The notes: generated by a model not told the origin, from the sequence alone. DNA of 64,000 nucleotides from Glaciihabitans sp. INWT7 (GCF_014217685.1 NZ_CP043653.1:624419-688418), one strand, 5' to 3'; counted from the first letter of the stretch, positions 35,074-45,245 are shown. A program made the numbers and translations.

Positions 35074-36311
35074 GCCCACGGAGACTCGTCGGGCACCGGC
35101 TGGCTCGCGACCGGCGCGCCGTGAAGAAGGGGGTCCGGCACAGCGGCATCCGTCTGCTTCGCCTCGACGTAGCGCACCAGCTCCAGGTCGAGACCCTCCT
35201 TGCGGATGCGCAGGTCGAGGTAGAGCAGCCCCGTGGTGGCCGATTGCACCACCGAGGTGATCGATTGGAACACGACCGCGACCACGATGACGAGCAACGA
35301 GAGGACCGCGACGAGCACGACAGTCCCGGTGCCGTTCTGACCCTGCGGGTCGATGAGGCCGGTGGCGATCGGGGCGATGAAGTTGATCGGGAAGGTCACC
35401 ACCTGGCTCACGATCCCCACGATCACGGCGACAAGCGCGGAGATCCCGAAGGTGCGCCAGAAATACCCCTCGGTGAGGGACCAGGAGCGCGCGACGGCAT
35501 TGCGGACGGTCATCCGCTCGATCATCAACGCGCTCGGGACGAGAGCGAGTTTCGTGCTCAACCACACGTAGACCACGGCGAGGCCGAAGAAGGCCAAGAT
35601 GCCGATGATCACCGCCGCGACGATGCCTCCGTTCCCGAGGCTCACGACGAGAAAGACGATGATCACGACGATGATGCCGATCACGACCGTCGAGGCCAGA
35701 ACGAGCAGGGCGGCCCAGCCGATGAGCGCCCCGATGCGACCGCGGGCCCTCTTCCACAGTGATCCGAGAGAGAGCTTCTCGCCGACGGCGCCGCGCGAGA
35801 CTTCGAGCACGATGATGCCCTGGAGCACGGCTGCGGCGACGACCGCAAGCAGGCCGGGGATGATGGACGCCACGACGATGAGACCGGTCGCTCCGGCCGT
35901 GATCTGGTCCGCATTCTGGCTGCTGCTCGAGTCGATCCGGGAGAGCGCCCCGAAGGTGACCCCCGCCACCACGAGGATCAATAGGAGGTAGACGCTGCCC
36001 TGAATGAGGAGGGCCGCGCCGAAGGTCGCCTTGGGGTTGCGGCGCAGCACCCGGAATGAGGCGCCGAGGATGGTGCCGAGGTCGAGGGGCCGCAAGGGGA
36101 TCAGCCCGGGTTTCGGCGGAGGTGTCCAGCCGGGCTGGGCCCCGCTGCCATACCCGGTGCTGTAGCCGTATCCTGGGCCGTTCGGGGCGCCGGCGTTCTG
36201 CCCGCGGAACCGGGGGTCCGGCGGGGCGATCGGCGGCACGGGTGGAGCGGGCGTTGGCGATGCCCCCGGGCTCGCCCACTGTTGTTCGTTGGTGCCGTGT
36301 CCGTCGGTCAC
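35070..36311 (-). CDS. polytopic membrane protein (glycerophosphodiester phosphodiesterase membrane-domain-like)
   Basis: A 413-residue protein. A Pro/Gly-rich cytoplasmic N-terminus (about 80 residues, ending PPPKPGLIPLRPLDLGTIL) leads into about six to eight hydrophobic segments. FRVLRRNPKATFGAALLI and the VRNAVARSWSLTEGYFWRTFG motif are seen in actinobacterial DUF7847/GDPD-membrane-domain proteins without a catalytic domain. GTG 36311 has AGGGGA 6 nt upstream. It is the first gene of the leftward operon, divergent from mtrA. Confidence 0.8.
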   Translation of the reverse strand: MTDGHGTNEQQWASPGASPTPAPPVPPIAPPDPRFRGQNAGAPNGPGYGYSTGYGSGAQPGWTPPPKPGLIPLRPLDLGTILGASFRVLRRNPKATFGAALLIQGSVYLLLILVVAGVTFGALSRIDSSSSQNADQITAGATGLIVVASIIPGLLAVVAAAVLQGIIVLEVSRGAVGEKLSLGSLWKRARGRIGALIGWAALLVLASTVVIGIIVVIIVFLVVSLGNGGIVAAVIIGILAFFGLAVVYVWLSTKLALVPSALMIERMTVRNAVARSWSLTEGYFWRTFGISALVAVIVGIVSQVVTFPINFIAPIATGLIDPQGQNGTGTVVLVAVLSLLVIVVAVVFQSITSVVQSATTGLLYLDLRIRKEGLDLELVRYVEAKQTDAAVPDPLLHGAPVASQPVPDESPWA

Positions 36312-36381
36312 AGGTGATCCCCTCGTCTCGCCAATGCTCTCAGTTTGCGGGCATCCGGCGGCCTCTGCAGCCCATGCGATT

Positions 36382-36432
36382 ATGCTTTCACACTCCACTA
36401 CTCTTATGCGAAAGCATCTGAGTCTGTCTCAG
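36382..36432. promoter_or_regulatory. inverted repeats in the mtrA / MoxR-operon divergent region
   Basis: ATGCTTTC (36382-36389) and GAAAGCAT (36410-36417) form an 8-bp inverted repeat, immediately followed by CTGAG-N5-CTCAG (36418-36432). CATAAT on the minus strand (36384-36379) and TATGCT on the plus strand (36381-36386) are possible -10 boxes for the two directions. The 150-bp gap thus looks like a shared control region. Confidence 0.45.
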
Positions 36433-36460
36433 ACCCGAACCGCACCATGAAGACCGGAAT

Positions 36461-37141
36461 ATGACCGCACGAATTCTCGTAGTCGATGACGACACCGCCC
36501 TGGCGGAAATGATCGGAATCGTGCTGCGCTCCGAAGGCTTCGAGCCTTCCTTCTGCGGCGACGGCAGCCTCGCGCTCGCCGCGTTCCGCGAGAGCAAGCC
36601 CGACCTCGTGCTTCTCGACCTCATGCTTCCCGGCAAGGACGGCATCGAGGTCTGCGCGGAGATCCGCACCGAGTCCGGAGTGCCGATCATCATGCTGACC
36701 GCGAAGTCGGATTCGACGGATGTCGTGCGCGGGCTGGAGAGCGGAGCCGACGATTACGTCGTCAAGCCCTTCAACCCCAAGGAGCTGGTGGCTCGCATCC
36801 GCACCCGCCTCCGTCCCACGCCGACGGCATCGACCAGCGTGTTGCAGGTGGGTGACCTGCAGCTGGATGTCGCGGGGCACGAAGTGAAACGCGGCGCCTC
36901 GAAGATCAACCTCACGCCTCTCGAATTCGAGCTGCTGCTCGCCCTCGCCCTCAAGCCGCAGCAGGTCTTCACCCGGGAGATGCTGCTCGAGCAGGTGTGG
37001 GGCTACCACTACAAAGCCGACACCCGCCTCGTCAACGTGCACGTGCAGCGACTGCGCGCAAAGGTGGAGGAAGACCCGGACAACCCCCGCATCGTCATGA
37101 CCGTTCGGGGCGTCGGCTATCGCGCGGGCTCCAGCAACTGA
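36461..37141 (+). CDS. mtrA: response regulator MtrA (OmpR/PhoB family)
   Basis: A 226-residue regulator. The receiver domain has acidic Asp9/Asp10, the phosphoacceptor Asp53 (LVLLDLMLPG) and Lys102 (VVKPF). The C-terminal winged helix has INLTPLEFELLLALA and the recognition helix ADTRLVNVHVQRLRAKVEEDP. In actinobacteria MtrA controls cell wall, division and osmotic genes. Position before mtrB-lpqB is diagnostic. Confidence 0.97.
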   Translation: MTARILVVDDDTALAEMIGIVLRSEGFEPSFCGDGSLALAAFRESKPDLVLLDLMLPGKDGIEVCAEIRTESGVPIIMLTAKSDSTDVVRGLESGADDYVVKPFNPKELVARIRTRLRPTPTASTSVLQVGDLQLDVAGHEVKRGASKINLTPLEFELLLALALKPQQVFTREMLLEQVWGYHYKADTRLVNVHVQRLRAKVEEDPDNPRIVMTVRGVGYRAGSSN

Positions 37142-37173
37142 CATCAGCGGTGTGTCATGACGATCTGTGATTC

Positions 37174-38781
37174 GTGAATAGCCTCGACTGGCGCTCCTAC
37201 CTCAATCGCCTCGTGCGGTTCTGGCGGGTCTCTCTGCAGTTCCGCACCGTGGCGATCACGGTGCTGCTGTCGGGACTGGCCGTCATCGTGATCGGCGGAT
37301 TCATCTCCGTGAGCATCTCCAACAACCTGTTCGCGTCCCGCAGCGTGCAGGTGCAGGAGGAGGCGCGCACCATCCACAATCAGGCCCAGAGCACCTTCGA
37401 CGCCGCACAGCCGACCGACGACCAGGCGCCGACGGTCGAGCTGGACAACGTGGCGAACTCCGTGACGGACAAGATCCTGCCCTCGACGACGTCGCCGGGC
37501 AGCACCAAGTTCGCCATCAAACGAACCCCGGGGCAGGCGGAGACCCCGCAGAACATGCAGCCCCTGTCCTCCACCAACTTCCCGGACGGCGTCGTCACCG
37601 ACTCGCTCCGTGCGCGGGTGATCAAGGATGTCACGCACGTGCAATACCAGTCGGCGACGCTTCCGAATGGGGCACCCGGGCTCGTCGTCGGGTCACAGAT
37701 CAGGGTGCCGGCGGCCGGCAGCTACGAGCTCTACCTGGTCTACGACCTCTCGTCGGTGCAGACCACTCTCGGGTACGTGCAGCGAACCCTCGCCCTCGGC
37801 GGTCTCGCGCTCGTCCTGCTCATCGGCGCGGTGACCTACACGGTGGTGCGACTGGTCGTCGGCCCGATCAGGCTCGCCGCAGAAACCAGTGAGAAGCTGG
37901 CCGCCGGTCAATTGGAGCAGCGCATTCCGGAGAAGGGGGACGACGTGATCGCCACCCTCGCGCGTTCGTTCAACGGCATGGCCGACAGCCTCCAGAAGCA
38001 GATCACCCAACTGGCCGAGCTGTCACGACTGCAGCAGCGCTTCGTCTCCGATGTCTCCCACGAACTGCGAACGCCCCTCACGACCATCCGTCTCGCCGGG
38101 GATGTTCTCTACGACCACCGCGAAGACTTCGCCCCCGCGACAGCTCGCACGGCCGAGCTTCTGCACACTCAGGTGCAACGCTTCGAGGTGCTTCTCGCCG
38201 ACCTGCTCGAGGTGAGCCGGTATGACGCCGGCGCTGTGGAGCTCGAGCTGGAGCCGACCAACCTCGTGCTCCTGGTGGAGGATGCCGTCGACGGCATGCA
38301 ACCGCTCGCCGAACAGCGCGGATCATCGCTGCGTCTGGTCGCGCCGGGTGGGTATTTCGAGGCGGAGATCGACGCTCGCCGCATCCGTCGCGTGCTGCGC
38401 AATCTGCTCGGCAATGCGGTGGAGCACGGCGAGGGCAACCCCATCGTGGTGATGGTGGACAGCAATGCCACGGCGATCGCGCTCACGGTGCGTGACTACG
38501 GCATCGGAATGAAGCCGGCGGATGTCTCGCGGGTCTTCGACCGGTTCTGGCGGGCGGATCCGTCTCGCCAGCGCACGATCGGTGGCACGGGCCTCGGCCT
38601 GGCCATCTCGCTCGAAGATGCGACTCTGCACGACGGCACGCTCGAAGTCTGGTCAGAGCTCGGTGTCGGCACCTGCTTCCGCCTCACCCTTCCACGGGAG
38701 CGCGGGCTGGCGATCGTCTCCTCTCCGCTCGAATTGCCACCGGACGACGCCATCCATCTCGAGGAGGTGCAGGGTGCCTGA
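37174..38781 (+). CDS. mtrB: sensor histidine kinase MtrB
   Basis: A 535-residue kinase. TM1 is at about 24-46, an extracytoplasmic domain spans about 47-205, TM2 about 206-228, then HAMP (VVGPIRLAAETSEKLAAG). HisKA carries His296 in VSDVSHELRTPL, and the HATPase has N-box LLGNAVEHGEGN and G-boxes VRDYGIGMK and GGTGLGLAI. It phosphorylates MtrA, and LpqB modulates it. GTG 37174 is the start; the 3' end overlaps lpqB by 8 bp. Confidence 0.95.
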   Translation: MNSLDWRSYLNRLVRFWRVSLQFRTVAITVLLSGLAVIVIGGFISVSISNNLFASRSVQVQEEARTIHNQAQSTFDAAQPTDDQAPTVELDNVANSVTDKILPSTTSPGSTKFAIKRTPGQAETPQNMQPLSSTNFPDGVVTDSLRARVIKDVTHVQYQSATLPNGAPGLVVGSQIRVPAAGSYELYLVYDLSSVQTTLGYVQRTLALGGLALVLLIGAVTYTVVRLVVGPIRLAAETSEKLAAGQLEQRIPEKGDDVIATLARSFNGMADSLQKQITQLAELSRLQQRFVSDVSHELRTPLTTIRLAGDVLYDHREDFAPATARTAELLHTQVQRFEVLLADLLEVSRYDAGAVELELEPTNLVLLVEDAVDGMQPLAEQRGSSLRLVAPGGYFEAEIDARRIRRVLRNLLGNAVEHGEGNPIVVMVDSNATAIALTVRDYGIGMKPADVSRVFDRFWRADPSRQRTIGGTGLGLAISLEDATLHDGTLEVWSELGVGTCFRLTLPRERGLAIVSSPLELPPDDAIHLEEVQGA

Positions 38782-40474
38782 GCGTCGCGGTCGATGGCCC
38801 CGTCCCGCGCTGCTCGCCACTCTGCTTGCGGCATCCATGCTTGCGCTGAGCGCCTGCGTGAGCATCCCCGATTCTGGCCCGGTGAATGCCGGGTTGTCGC
38901 TGAGCGAGGACAACAGCGGGTCGAATGTCGCCTTCAACCCGGAGGGGCCCGAGCGCGGCGCGACCCAGCAGGGCATCCTCAAGGGCTTCATCGCCTCGTT
39001 CACCTCGGCTACCGGCGGATATGCCATCTCCAAGCAGTTTTTATCGCAGGCGTTCTCGACGAAGTGGGATCCGCGGCAGAGCGTGCTGGTGCGCTCTGGC
39101 GCGCCGCAGATCAGCCCGGTCGACGACACGAAACTGAGCTATTCCTTCGATACCACGGGCACCGTCGACGGCTCGGGCGCCTACTCGCAGAGCAGCCAGT
39201 CCTTCACGCTGCCCTTCAGTTTCGTCAAGGAAGGCGGCCAGTGGCGCATCAGCGCGGCACCGGATGGCATCGTGCTCGCGGACCAGACTTTCGAGCGCAT
39301 CTTCCGCCAGTACCCGGTGTACTTCTTCGCGCCCGACAACCAGTATCTCGTTCCCGACATCCGCTGGTACCCGAGCGGCACGGCATCCACGCGCATCGTG
39401 ACCGCATTGCTCGCGGGTCCGCCGGACTGGCTCAAGGGGGCGGCATTCTCGCGGTTCCCCGACGGCACCAAGCTCTCCGACGCCAGCAGCGTGGTGACCC
39501 AGGTGGAGGGGGTTGCCGAAGTGGACCTCTCGAAAGAGGCCCTCGAGGCCAGCGCGCGCGATCGCCAGTACATGTACCTGCAGCTCACCGAGAGCCTGCG
39601 GTCGGTGCCGAGCATCTCGCAGGTGAGTCTGTCGATCCAGGGGACGCCGGTGCAGATCGACGATCTCGGTGCGGCGGCGCCGCAGGTCGACATGTCCGTC
39701 GACAGCCAGGCTCTGGTGTTGCGCAAGAACGAGTTCGGGTTCTACGCCAACAACCGCGTGGCCGACTTGGCCGGCATCAGCTCGAAGGTCATCGCTCTCA
39801 CACCGAAGGATGCCACCCTGTCGTCGGACCAGCAGGAGGTCGCTGTGCTCGGCAGCGCGGGGGTCTCGCTCGTGCGCAAGAGCGGCGCCCCCGTCTTGAT
39901 CGATCCGCGACCCGACCTCATCGCCCCTTCGCTCGACGAGGACGGGTACCTCTGGTCGGTTCCCGCGAGCGCACCCAACTCGATCATCGTCTTCGACTCG
40001 AACGGCACTCAGCACAGCATCTCGGCCAAATTGCAGGACGGATCGCAGATGGTCTCCCTCGAGGTCTCCCGCGAGGGCGCGCGAGTGGTGATGCTCCTGT
40101 CGACGCCGACCGGCCCGCGGCTCATGGTGGCAGCGATCCTGCGCAACGAGAAGCTGGAGCCCACCGGACTGGGTCCCGCCATCGTGGACGTCTCCCTCGG
40201 TAACGGGGTGGCCGTGGACGCGACGTGGGTCGACCAGTGGACAGTCGCGACGCTCATCACCGCCGATGGCGAGTCTCGAGTAGAGCTGTTCGCTATCGGC
40301 GGGCAGAAGACCGCCCTCAGTTCGCTGATCCCCTCTCGACAGATCGTGGGCGGAAACAAGGGCAAAGACGGCCTCCGGGTGGTCGGTCGGGACGACTCGG
40401 CCATCTACACCTGGGGTGGCAGCAGTTGGCAGTCCTCCAAAGTGCCCGTGGACTTCGTCGCCACGCAGCGTTAG
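38774..40474 (+). CDS. lpqB: lipoprotein LpqB
   Basis: A 566-residue lipoprotein. Basic n-region, hydrophobic core and lipobox LSAC place the lipidated Cys at residue 28. The GerMN-like domain (YLVPDIRWYPSGTASTRIV, LLAGPPDWLKGA) and a C-terminal beta-propeller-like domain follow. LpqB binds MtrB at the membrane. GTG 38774 is preceded by GGAGG; its start overlaps the mtrB stop. A 15-bp tandem repeat lies just after the stop. Confidence 0.93.
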   Translation: MPERRGRWPRPALLATLLAASMLALSACVSIPDSGPVNAGLSLSEDNSGSNVAFNPEGPERGATQQGILKGFIASFTSATGGYAISKQFLSQAFSTKWDPRQSVLVRSGAPQISPVDDTKLSYSFDTTGTVDGSGAYSQSSQSFTLPFSFVKEGGQWRISAAPDGIVLADQTFERIFRQYPVYFFAPDNQYLVPDIRWYPSGTASTRIVTALLAGPPDWLKGAAFSRFPDGTKLSDASSVVTQVEGVAEVDLSKEALEASARDRQYMYLQLTESLRSVPSISQVSLSIQGTPVQIDDLGAAAPQVDMSVDSQALVLRKNEFGFYANNRVADLAGISSKVIALTPKDATLSSDQQEVAVLGSAGVSLVRKSGAPVLIDPRPDLIAPSLDEDGYLWSVPASAPNSIIVFDSNGTQHSISAKLQDGSQMVSLEVSREGARVVMLLSTPTGPRLMVAAILRNEKLEPTGLGPAIVDVSLGNGVAVDATWVDQWTVATLITADGESRVELFAIGGQKTALSSLIPSRQIVGGNKGKDGLRVVGRDDSAIYTWGGSSWQSSKVPVDFVATQR

Positions 40475-40482
40475 TTCCCTGA

Positions 40483-40557
40483 CTCTCGTCCTCCGGTCTC
40501 TCGTCCTCCTGTCTCTCGTCCTCCGGCCTCTCGTCCTTCTGGCTCTCGTCCTCCCCA
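40483..40557. repeat. five 15-bp tandem units after lpqB
   Basis: The unit CTCTCGTCCTCCGGT is repeated five times with small changes (starts 40483, 40498, 40513, 40528, 40543). It begins 8 bp after the lpqB stop. On the opposite strand it is purine-rich (GGACGAGAG). Confidence 0.85.
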
Positions 40558-40634
40558 GGGCTTGCGCTCCTCACCGAGCCCGCGGATAGATCGACGGAGC
40601 CCACCACGGGCGGTGAGCACGCAAGACTCGTTCC

Positions 40635-41336
40635 ATGTCATTCGCCCCGGAGCCCTCGTCTGAGCAGGAGCCGGCCACGATGGCGAGTAGGTTGCGGGAG
40701 GCGGCCCTCGATGCGCTCGCGGTGCTGCTGCCCGTGTCGTGTGCCGGTTGCGGCGGCGAGGACCGTGCGCTCTGCGCGGCCTGCCGCAGTCAGCTCGCCC
40801 CACGGCCATTCCTCCGGTCGCTCGACGACGGCACTCCAGTGTGGTCGGCTCTCGCCTACGACGGAGTGGTTCGCCGGGTCATCCTCGGTTTCAAGGAGCA
40901 GGGCAGAACGGATGTCGCGAGGGCGCTGGGAGTGGCACTCGGCGGTGCGGTCGATCGCGCCGTCGCGTGGGACCCCGGCGAGCTGGAGCTCGCGGTGCCT
41001 CCCACGAGGCGAGCCTCGTTTCGCCGTCGGGGCTACGACCCGGTGCCCGTGCTCGCCCGCGCGACGGGGCTGCCCCGCCCGGTGCGGGCGCTCGGAAACC
41101 TGCACCACCGTGCGAGCCAGAAGACCCTCGACCGGGATCAGCGAGCAGTGAACCTCGCGGGATCGATGATCGCATCCCGAGGTCTCGAAGGCCGACGATT
41201 TCTCGTGCTCGACGACGTGCTGACCACCGGCGCAACCCTCGCCGAGGCCACTCGCGCGCTGCGCGCCGGCGGTGCCGAGGTGGTGGCGGCGGCGGTCCTC
41301 GCGGCAACTCCCCGACATTCGCTGGGTTTGTCATAA
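40635..41336 (+). CDS. ComF-family phosphoribosyltransferase-like protein
   Basis: A 233-residue protein. The N-terminal zinc-ribbon-like part has CAGCGGED and CAAC pairs. The PRTase domain has LAVPPTRRASFRRRGYDPV and the PRPP loop FLVLDDVLTTGATLAEA. ComF supports DNA uptake in competent bacteria, but many actinobacterial copies have no competence genes nearby, as here. ATG 40680 is a possible shorter start. Position between lpqB and hpf-secA is conserved. Confidence 0.9.
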   Translation: MSFAPEPSSEQEPATMASRLREAALDALAVLLPVSCAGCGGEDRALCAACRSQLAPRPFLRSLDDGTPVWSALAYDGVVRRVILGFKEQGRTDVARALGVALGGAVDRAVAWDPGELELAVPPTRRASFRRRGYDPVPVLARATGLPRPVRALGNLHHRASQKTLDRDQRAVNLAGSMIASRGLEGRRFLVLDDVLTTGATLAEATRALRAGGAEVVAAAVLAATPRHSLGLS

Positions 41337-41459
41337 GAGCTTCAGATAAGCAGTGACAGCGATGCATGGCGAGGGCTACGGTGGGGAAAAGAGGCGCGGA
41401 ATTATCGCCTGGTTCCACTGGGCGTCGTGCCGTCAAGTCAATAGGAACTGGGGAGCGCC

Positions 41460-42155
41460 ATGGAAATTTCCATCAACGGTCGCAACGTAGGGATCACGGA
41501 TCGATTTCGGTCATACGCAACCGAAAAGGCCGAGAAGATCTCCCACCTCGCAGATAAGGCCCTCGCTTTCGAAGTCAAGGTGAGTCGACACAACGAGAAG
41601 AACGGCTCGAGTGGCGACGATCGGGTCGAACTCACCCTCATCGGACCGGGACCGCTCGTGCGGGCGGAGTCCAATGGGTCCGACAAGTACGTGGCTCTCG
41701 ATCTCGCGCTGGACAAGCTCGTCGAGCGACTGCGACGGGCCAAGGACCGGCACAAGGTGCACCGCGGACAGCACCGGCCGACCTCGCTTCGAGAGGCGAC
41801 CGCCGGAGGATTCAGTGGCACCGATGTGCGACCGGCCGATGCCGCCGTGATGGAGAAGGTGCGCACCGGTTCCGTCTCCGTGATCGAAGACCCGGATGCG
41901 GAAGCCGAGGAGGAGGCCTGGAGCCCGGTGGTCATCCGCAAGAAGGTGTTCGCCCAGGTGCCGATGACCGTGGACGATGCGCTCTACTTCATGGAGCTCG
42001 TTGGTCACGACTTCTATCTGTTCATGGATGCCGAGACCGACCGGCCGAGTGTCGTCTACCGACGGAAGGGCTGGGACTACGGGGTCATCGGTCTGGACGA
42101 TTCCTCCGCCGAGTTGCAGGAGGCATCGGCCGCTTCGCGCAAGAAGCGCGGCTGA
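41460..42155 (+). CDS. hpf: ribosome hibernation-promoting factor, long form
   Basis: A 231-residue long HPF. The N-terminal domain (MEISINGRNVGITDRFRSYA, RVELTLIGPGPLVRAE) binds the 30S decoding region. The C-terminal domain (VVIRKKVFAQVPMTVDDALY, YRRKGWDYGVIGL) dimerises 70S into 100S in stationary phase. GGGGAG is 5 nt before ATG 41460. It is monocistronic: a strong hairpin follows. Confidence 0.95.
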   Translation: MEISINGRNVGITDRFRSYATEKAEKISHLADKALAFEVKVSRHNEKNGSSGDDRVELTLIGPGPLVRAESNGSDKYVALDLALDKLVERLRRAKDRHKVHRGQHRPTSLREATAGGFSGTDVRPADAAVMEKVRTGSVSVIEDPDAEAEEEAWSPVVIRKKVFAQVPMTVDDALYFMELVGHDFYLFMDAETDRPSVVYRRKGWDYGVIGLDDSSAELQEASAASRKKRG

Positions 42156-42175
42156 CCGCGGAGTCCGTTCAGACC

Positions 42176-42205
42176 GTGGGGTCACCGCTGTCGCGGTGGC
42201 CCCAC
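42176..42205 (+). terminator. hpf terminator
   Basis: GTGGGG-T-CACCGC (42176-42188) pairs with GCGGTG-G-CCCCAC (42193-42205), a 12-bp stem with one mismatch and a tgtc tetraloop, 20 bp after the hpf stop. A short ttctg follows. Confidence 0.75.
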
Positions 42206-42353
42206 TTCTGGGTCGCCGCACAGCGGGCTCACAGTACGCGCGGATCCGACCGACAGCTATGCCACCGGCTAGTCTTGTTACTATTACGAACTGGTCACAG
42301 GCGCCGCTCCGCGGTGCTGTCGTGGCGTATCCCACATTCATCTGGAGTTAGCA

Positions 42354-45164
42354 GTGGCCAACGTTCTCGAAAAGGTCCTCCGTGTCGGCGAGGGTCGAGT
42401 GCTTCGACGGTTGGAGCGATACGCGCAAGCGGTCAACCACCTGGAAGACGACTTCAGTGCCCTCAGTGACGAGGATCTGAAGAACGAGACCGTGGAGTTC
42501 CGCGAGCGCTATTCCAACGGCGAGTCGCTCGAGGATCTGCTGCCGGAAGCGTTCGCCGCCGTGCGCGAAGCCGCCAAGCGCACCCTCGGCATGCGCCACT
42601 TCGACGTGCAGCTCATGGGTGGCGCGGCACTTCATCTCGGCAACATCGCGGAGATGAAGACCGGCGAGGGCAAGACCCTCGTGGCGACTCTCGCCGCCTA
42701 CCTCAACGCCATCCCGTCCCGCGGCGTCCACGTGATCACGGTCAACGACTACCTCGCCAGCTACCAGTCCGAGCTCATGGGTCGCATCTTCCGCGCGCTC
42801 GGGATGACCACCGGCGTCATCCTGTCCGGCCAGACGCCGCAGGAGCGGGCAGAGCAGTACTCCGCAGACATCACCTACGGCACGAACAACGAGTTCGGAT
42901 TCGACTACCTGCGAGACAACATGGCCTGGCAGGCCAGCGACATGGTGCAGCGCGGTCACAACTACGCGATCGTCGACGAGGTGGACTCCATCCTCATCGA
43001 CGAGGCCCGCACGCCGCTCATCATCTCGGGCCCGGCGTCCGGCGAGGCCAACCGCTGGTTCGCGGAGTTCGCAAACCTCGCCACCAAGCTGGTTCCGGAG
43101 GTGGACTACGAGGTCGACGAGAAGAAGCGCACCGTCGGCGTGCTCGAGCCCGGCATCGAGAAGGTCGAGGACTACCTCGGCATCGACAACCTGTACGAGT
43201 CGGCGAACACCCCGCTCATCTCCTTCCTCAACAACTCGATCAAGGCCTCGGCCCTGTTCAAGAAGGACAAGGACTACGTCGTGATGAACGGCGAGGTGCT
43301 GATCGTGGATGAGCACACCGGCCGCATCCTGATGGGACGTCGCTACAACGAGGGCATCCACCAGGCGATCGAGGCCAAGGAGGGCGTCGAGGTCAAGGCC
43401 GAGAACCAGACCCTCGCGACCGTCACGCTGCAGAACTACTTCCGCCTCTACAAGAAGCTCTCCGGCATGACCGGAACGGCCGAGACCGAAGCCGCAGAGT
43501 TCATGGCCACCTACAAGCTCGGTGTGGTTTCCATCCCCACCAACAAACCGATGCAGCGTATGGACAAGTCGGACCTCGTCTACAAGAACGAGGAGGCCAA
43601 GTTCGGTCAGGTCGTCGAAGACATCGTTCTTCGCCACGACAAGGGCCAGCCCGTGCTCGTGGGCACGACGAGCGTCGAGAAGAGCGAATACCTCTCGAAG
43701 CTGCTCGCCAAGCGCGGTGTCAAGCACGAGGTGCTCAACGCCAAGAACCACGCTCGCGAAGCCGCCATCGTCGCCCAGGCCGGACGCCTGGGCTCCGTCA
43801 CGGTGGCCACGAACATGGCAGGCCGAGGCACCGACGTCATGCTCGGAGGCAACGCGGAGTTCCTCGCCGTCGCCGAGATGAACCAGCGCGGTCTCAGCCC
43901 GGTCGACACTCCGGAGGAGTACGAGAAGGAGTGGGACACGGTCTTCGACCGGGTCAAGAGCGTCGTGCAGGAGGAAGCCGAAAAGGTCGTCGCCGCCGGA
44001 GGGCTCTATGTTCTCGGCACCGAGCGCCATGAGTCGCGTCGCATCGACAACCAGCTTCGGGGACGCTCGGGTCGCCAGGGCGACCCGGGTGAGAGCCGTT
44101 TCTACCTCTCGCTCACCGACGACCTGATGCGACTGTTCAATTCCGCCGCCGCCGAGTCCCTCATGGGTCGCGGCAGCGTTCCGGATGACCTCGCCATCGA
44201 GTCGAAGGTGGTCAGCCGTGCCATCCGCAGCGCTCAGAGCCAGGTCGAGTCGCGCAACGCGGAGATCCGCAAGAACGTGCTCAAGTACGACGACGTGCTC
44301 AACCGTCAGCGCGAAGCGATCTACGGGGACCGCCGGCACATTCTCGAAGGCGACGATCTGCAGGACCGCACCTCCAAGTTCCTCGAAGATGTGATCACCG
44401 AGGTCGTCGATGTGCACACCTCCGACGGGCACGCCGACGATTGGGACTTCGAAGCGCTCTGGACCGAGCTCGGCACGCTCTACCCGGTGTCGATCACCAT
44501 CGATGAGCTGCTCAGTGAGGCCGGATCGCGAAACCGCGTAACCACCGCCTTCCTCACCGAGGAGATCCTCTCGGATGCCCGGGTGCAGTACGCCGCCCGC
44601 ACGACCGCACTCGGCGAACCAGCGATGCGCGAGCTGGAGCGTCGGGTCGTGCTCTCCGTGATCGACCGTCGCTGGCGCGATCACCTCTACGAGATGGACT
44701 ACCTCAAGGACGGCATCGGCCTGCGGGCGATGGCCCAGCGCGATCCCCTCGTGGAGTACCAGCGTGAGGGTTTCGCCCTGTATCAGAGCATGATGGGCCA
44801 GATCCGCGAGGAATCCGTCGGATTCCTGTTCAACCTCGAGGTCGAAGTGACCGGTGGCGAGGCCACCGCTGCTGTTCCGACCGTCGCGGCTAAGGGTCTT
44901 ACCGGAAACGCCGCCCCGGCCGAACGCCTGAGCTATTCCGCGCCGGATGCCGACAACCAGGGAGAGGTGGAGGTGCGCAATGCGCGCGGCCAGCTCGATC
45001 GGGCGTCGACGGCCAAGGCGCAGGAAGCACAGGATGCGGCGGGCGCCGGTTCGGCCTTCGGTAAGGCTGCTACCGCCGAGGGCCAGCGCGGCGCATTCGG
45101 TCAGGGTGGCGCCGCTCCGGCGAACCGAGCCGAGCGACGTGCGCAGGACAAGCGAAAGGGCTGA
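42354..45164 (+). CDS. secA: preprotein translocase ATPase SecA
   Basis: A 936-residue motor. Walker [16 protein letters not shown] (Lys near 107), DEAD-like [16 protein letters not shown] near 208, [11 protein letters not shown], the arginine finger region [17 protein letters not shown] and the helical scaffold [20 protein letters not shown] are all intact. It drives export through SecYEG. The C-terminus is a variable Ala/Gly linker ending [13 protein letters not shown] without the zinc-binding CxC motif. GTG 42354 has GGAG 7-8 nt upstream. This is the housekeeping SecA1 by length and synteny. Confidence 0.97.
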   Translation: MANVLEKVLRVGEGRVLRRLERYAQAVNHLEDDFSALSDEDLKNETVEFRERYSNGESLEDLLPEAFAAVREAAKRTLGMRHFDVQLMGGAALHLGNIAEMKTGEGKTLVATLAAYLNAIPSRGVHVITVNDYLASYQSELMGRIFRALGMTTGVILSGQTPQERAEQYSADITYGTNNEFGFDYLRDNMAWQASDMVQRGHNYAIVDEVDSILIDEARTPLIISGPASGEANRWFAEFANLATKLVPEVDYEVDEKKRTVGVLEPGIEKVEDYLGIDNLYESANTPLISFLNNSIKASALFKKDKDYVVMNGEVLIVDEHTGRILMGRRYNEGIHQAIEAKEGVEVKAENQTLATVTLQNYFRLYKKLSGMTGTAETEAAEFMATYKLGVVSIPTNKPMQRMDKSDLVYKNEEAKFGQVVEDIVLRHDKGQPVLVGTTSVEKSEYLSKLLAKRGVKHEVLNAKNHAREAAIVAQAGRLGSVTVATNMAGRGTDVMLGGNAEFLAVAEMNQRGLSPVDTPEEYEKEWDTVFDRVKSVVQEEAEKVVAAGGLYVLGTERHESRRIDNQLRGRSGRQGDPGESRFYLSLTDDLMRLFNSAAAESLMGRGSVPDDLAIESKVVSRAIRSAQSQVESRNAEIRKNVLKYDDVLNRQREAIYGDRRHILEGDDLQDRTSKFLEDVITEVVDVHTSDGHADDWDFEALWTELGTLYPVSITIDELLSEAGSRNRVTTAFLTEEILSDARVQYAARTTALGEPAMRELERRVVLSVIDRRWRDHLYEMDYLKDGIGLRAMAQRDPLVEYQREGFALYQSMMGQIREESVGFLFNLEVEVTGGEATAAVPTVAAKGLTGNAAPAERLSYSAPDADNQGEVEVRNARGQLDRASTAKAQEAQDAAGAGSAFGKAATAEGQRGAFGQGGAAPANRAERRAQDKRKG

Positions 45165-45233
45165 TCCTCCCGCTCCTCGTCAGACCACCGATCCGGTGAG
45201 CGTCAACCCCCTCGCGCTTCCCGCTGCACTCAA

Positions 45234-45239
45234 TAGGCT
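45234..45239 (+). promoter_or_regulatory. -10 box TAGGCT for the YtxH-like gene
   Basis: TAGGCT ends 6 nt before ATG 45246; no ribosome site, so probably leaderless. Confidence 0.45.
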
Positions 45240-45245
45240 GGTCTC

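Noticed and set aside
40471-40809. Leftward reading frame with GGRETGG repeats over the 15-bp tandem array
   Set aside because: It overlaps the ComF start region antisense, the repeats come from the DNA array, and the remaining residues look like a mirrored coding frame.
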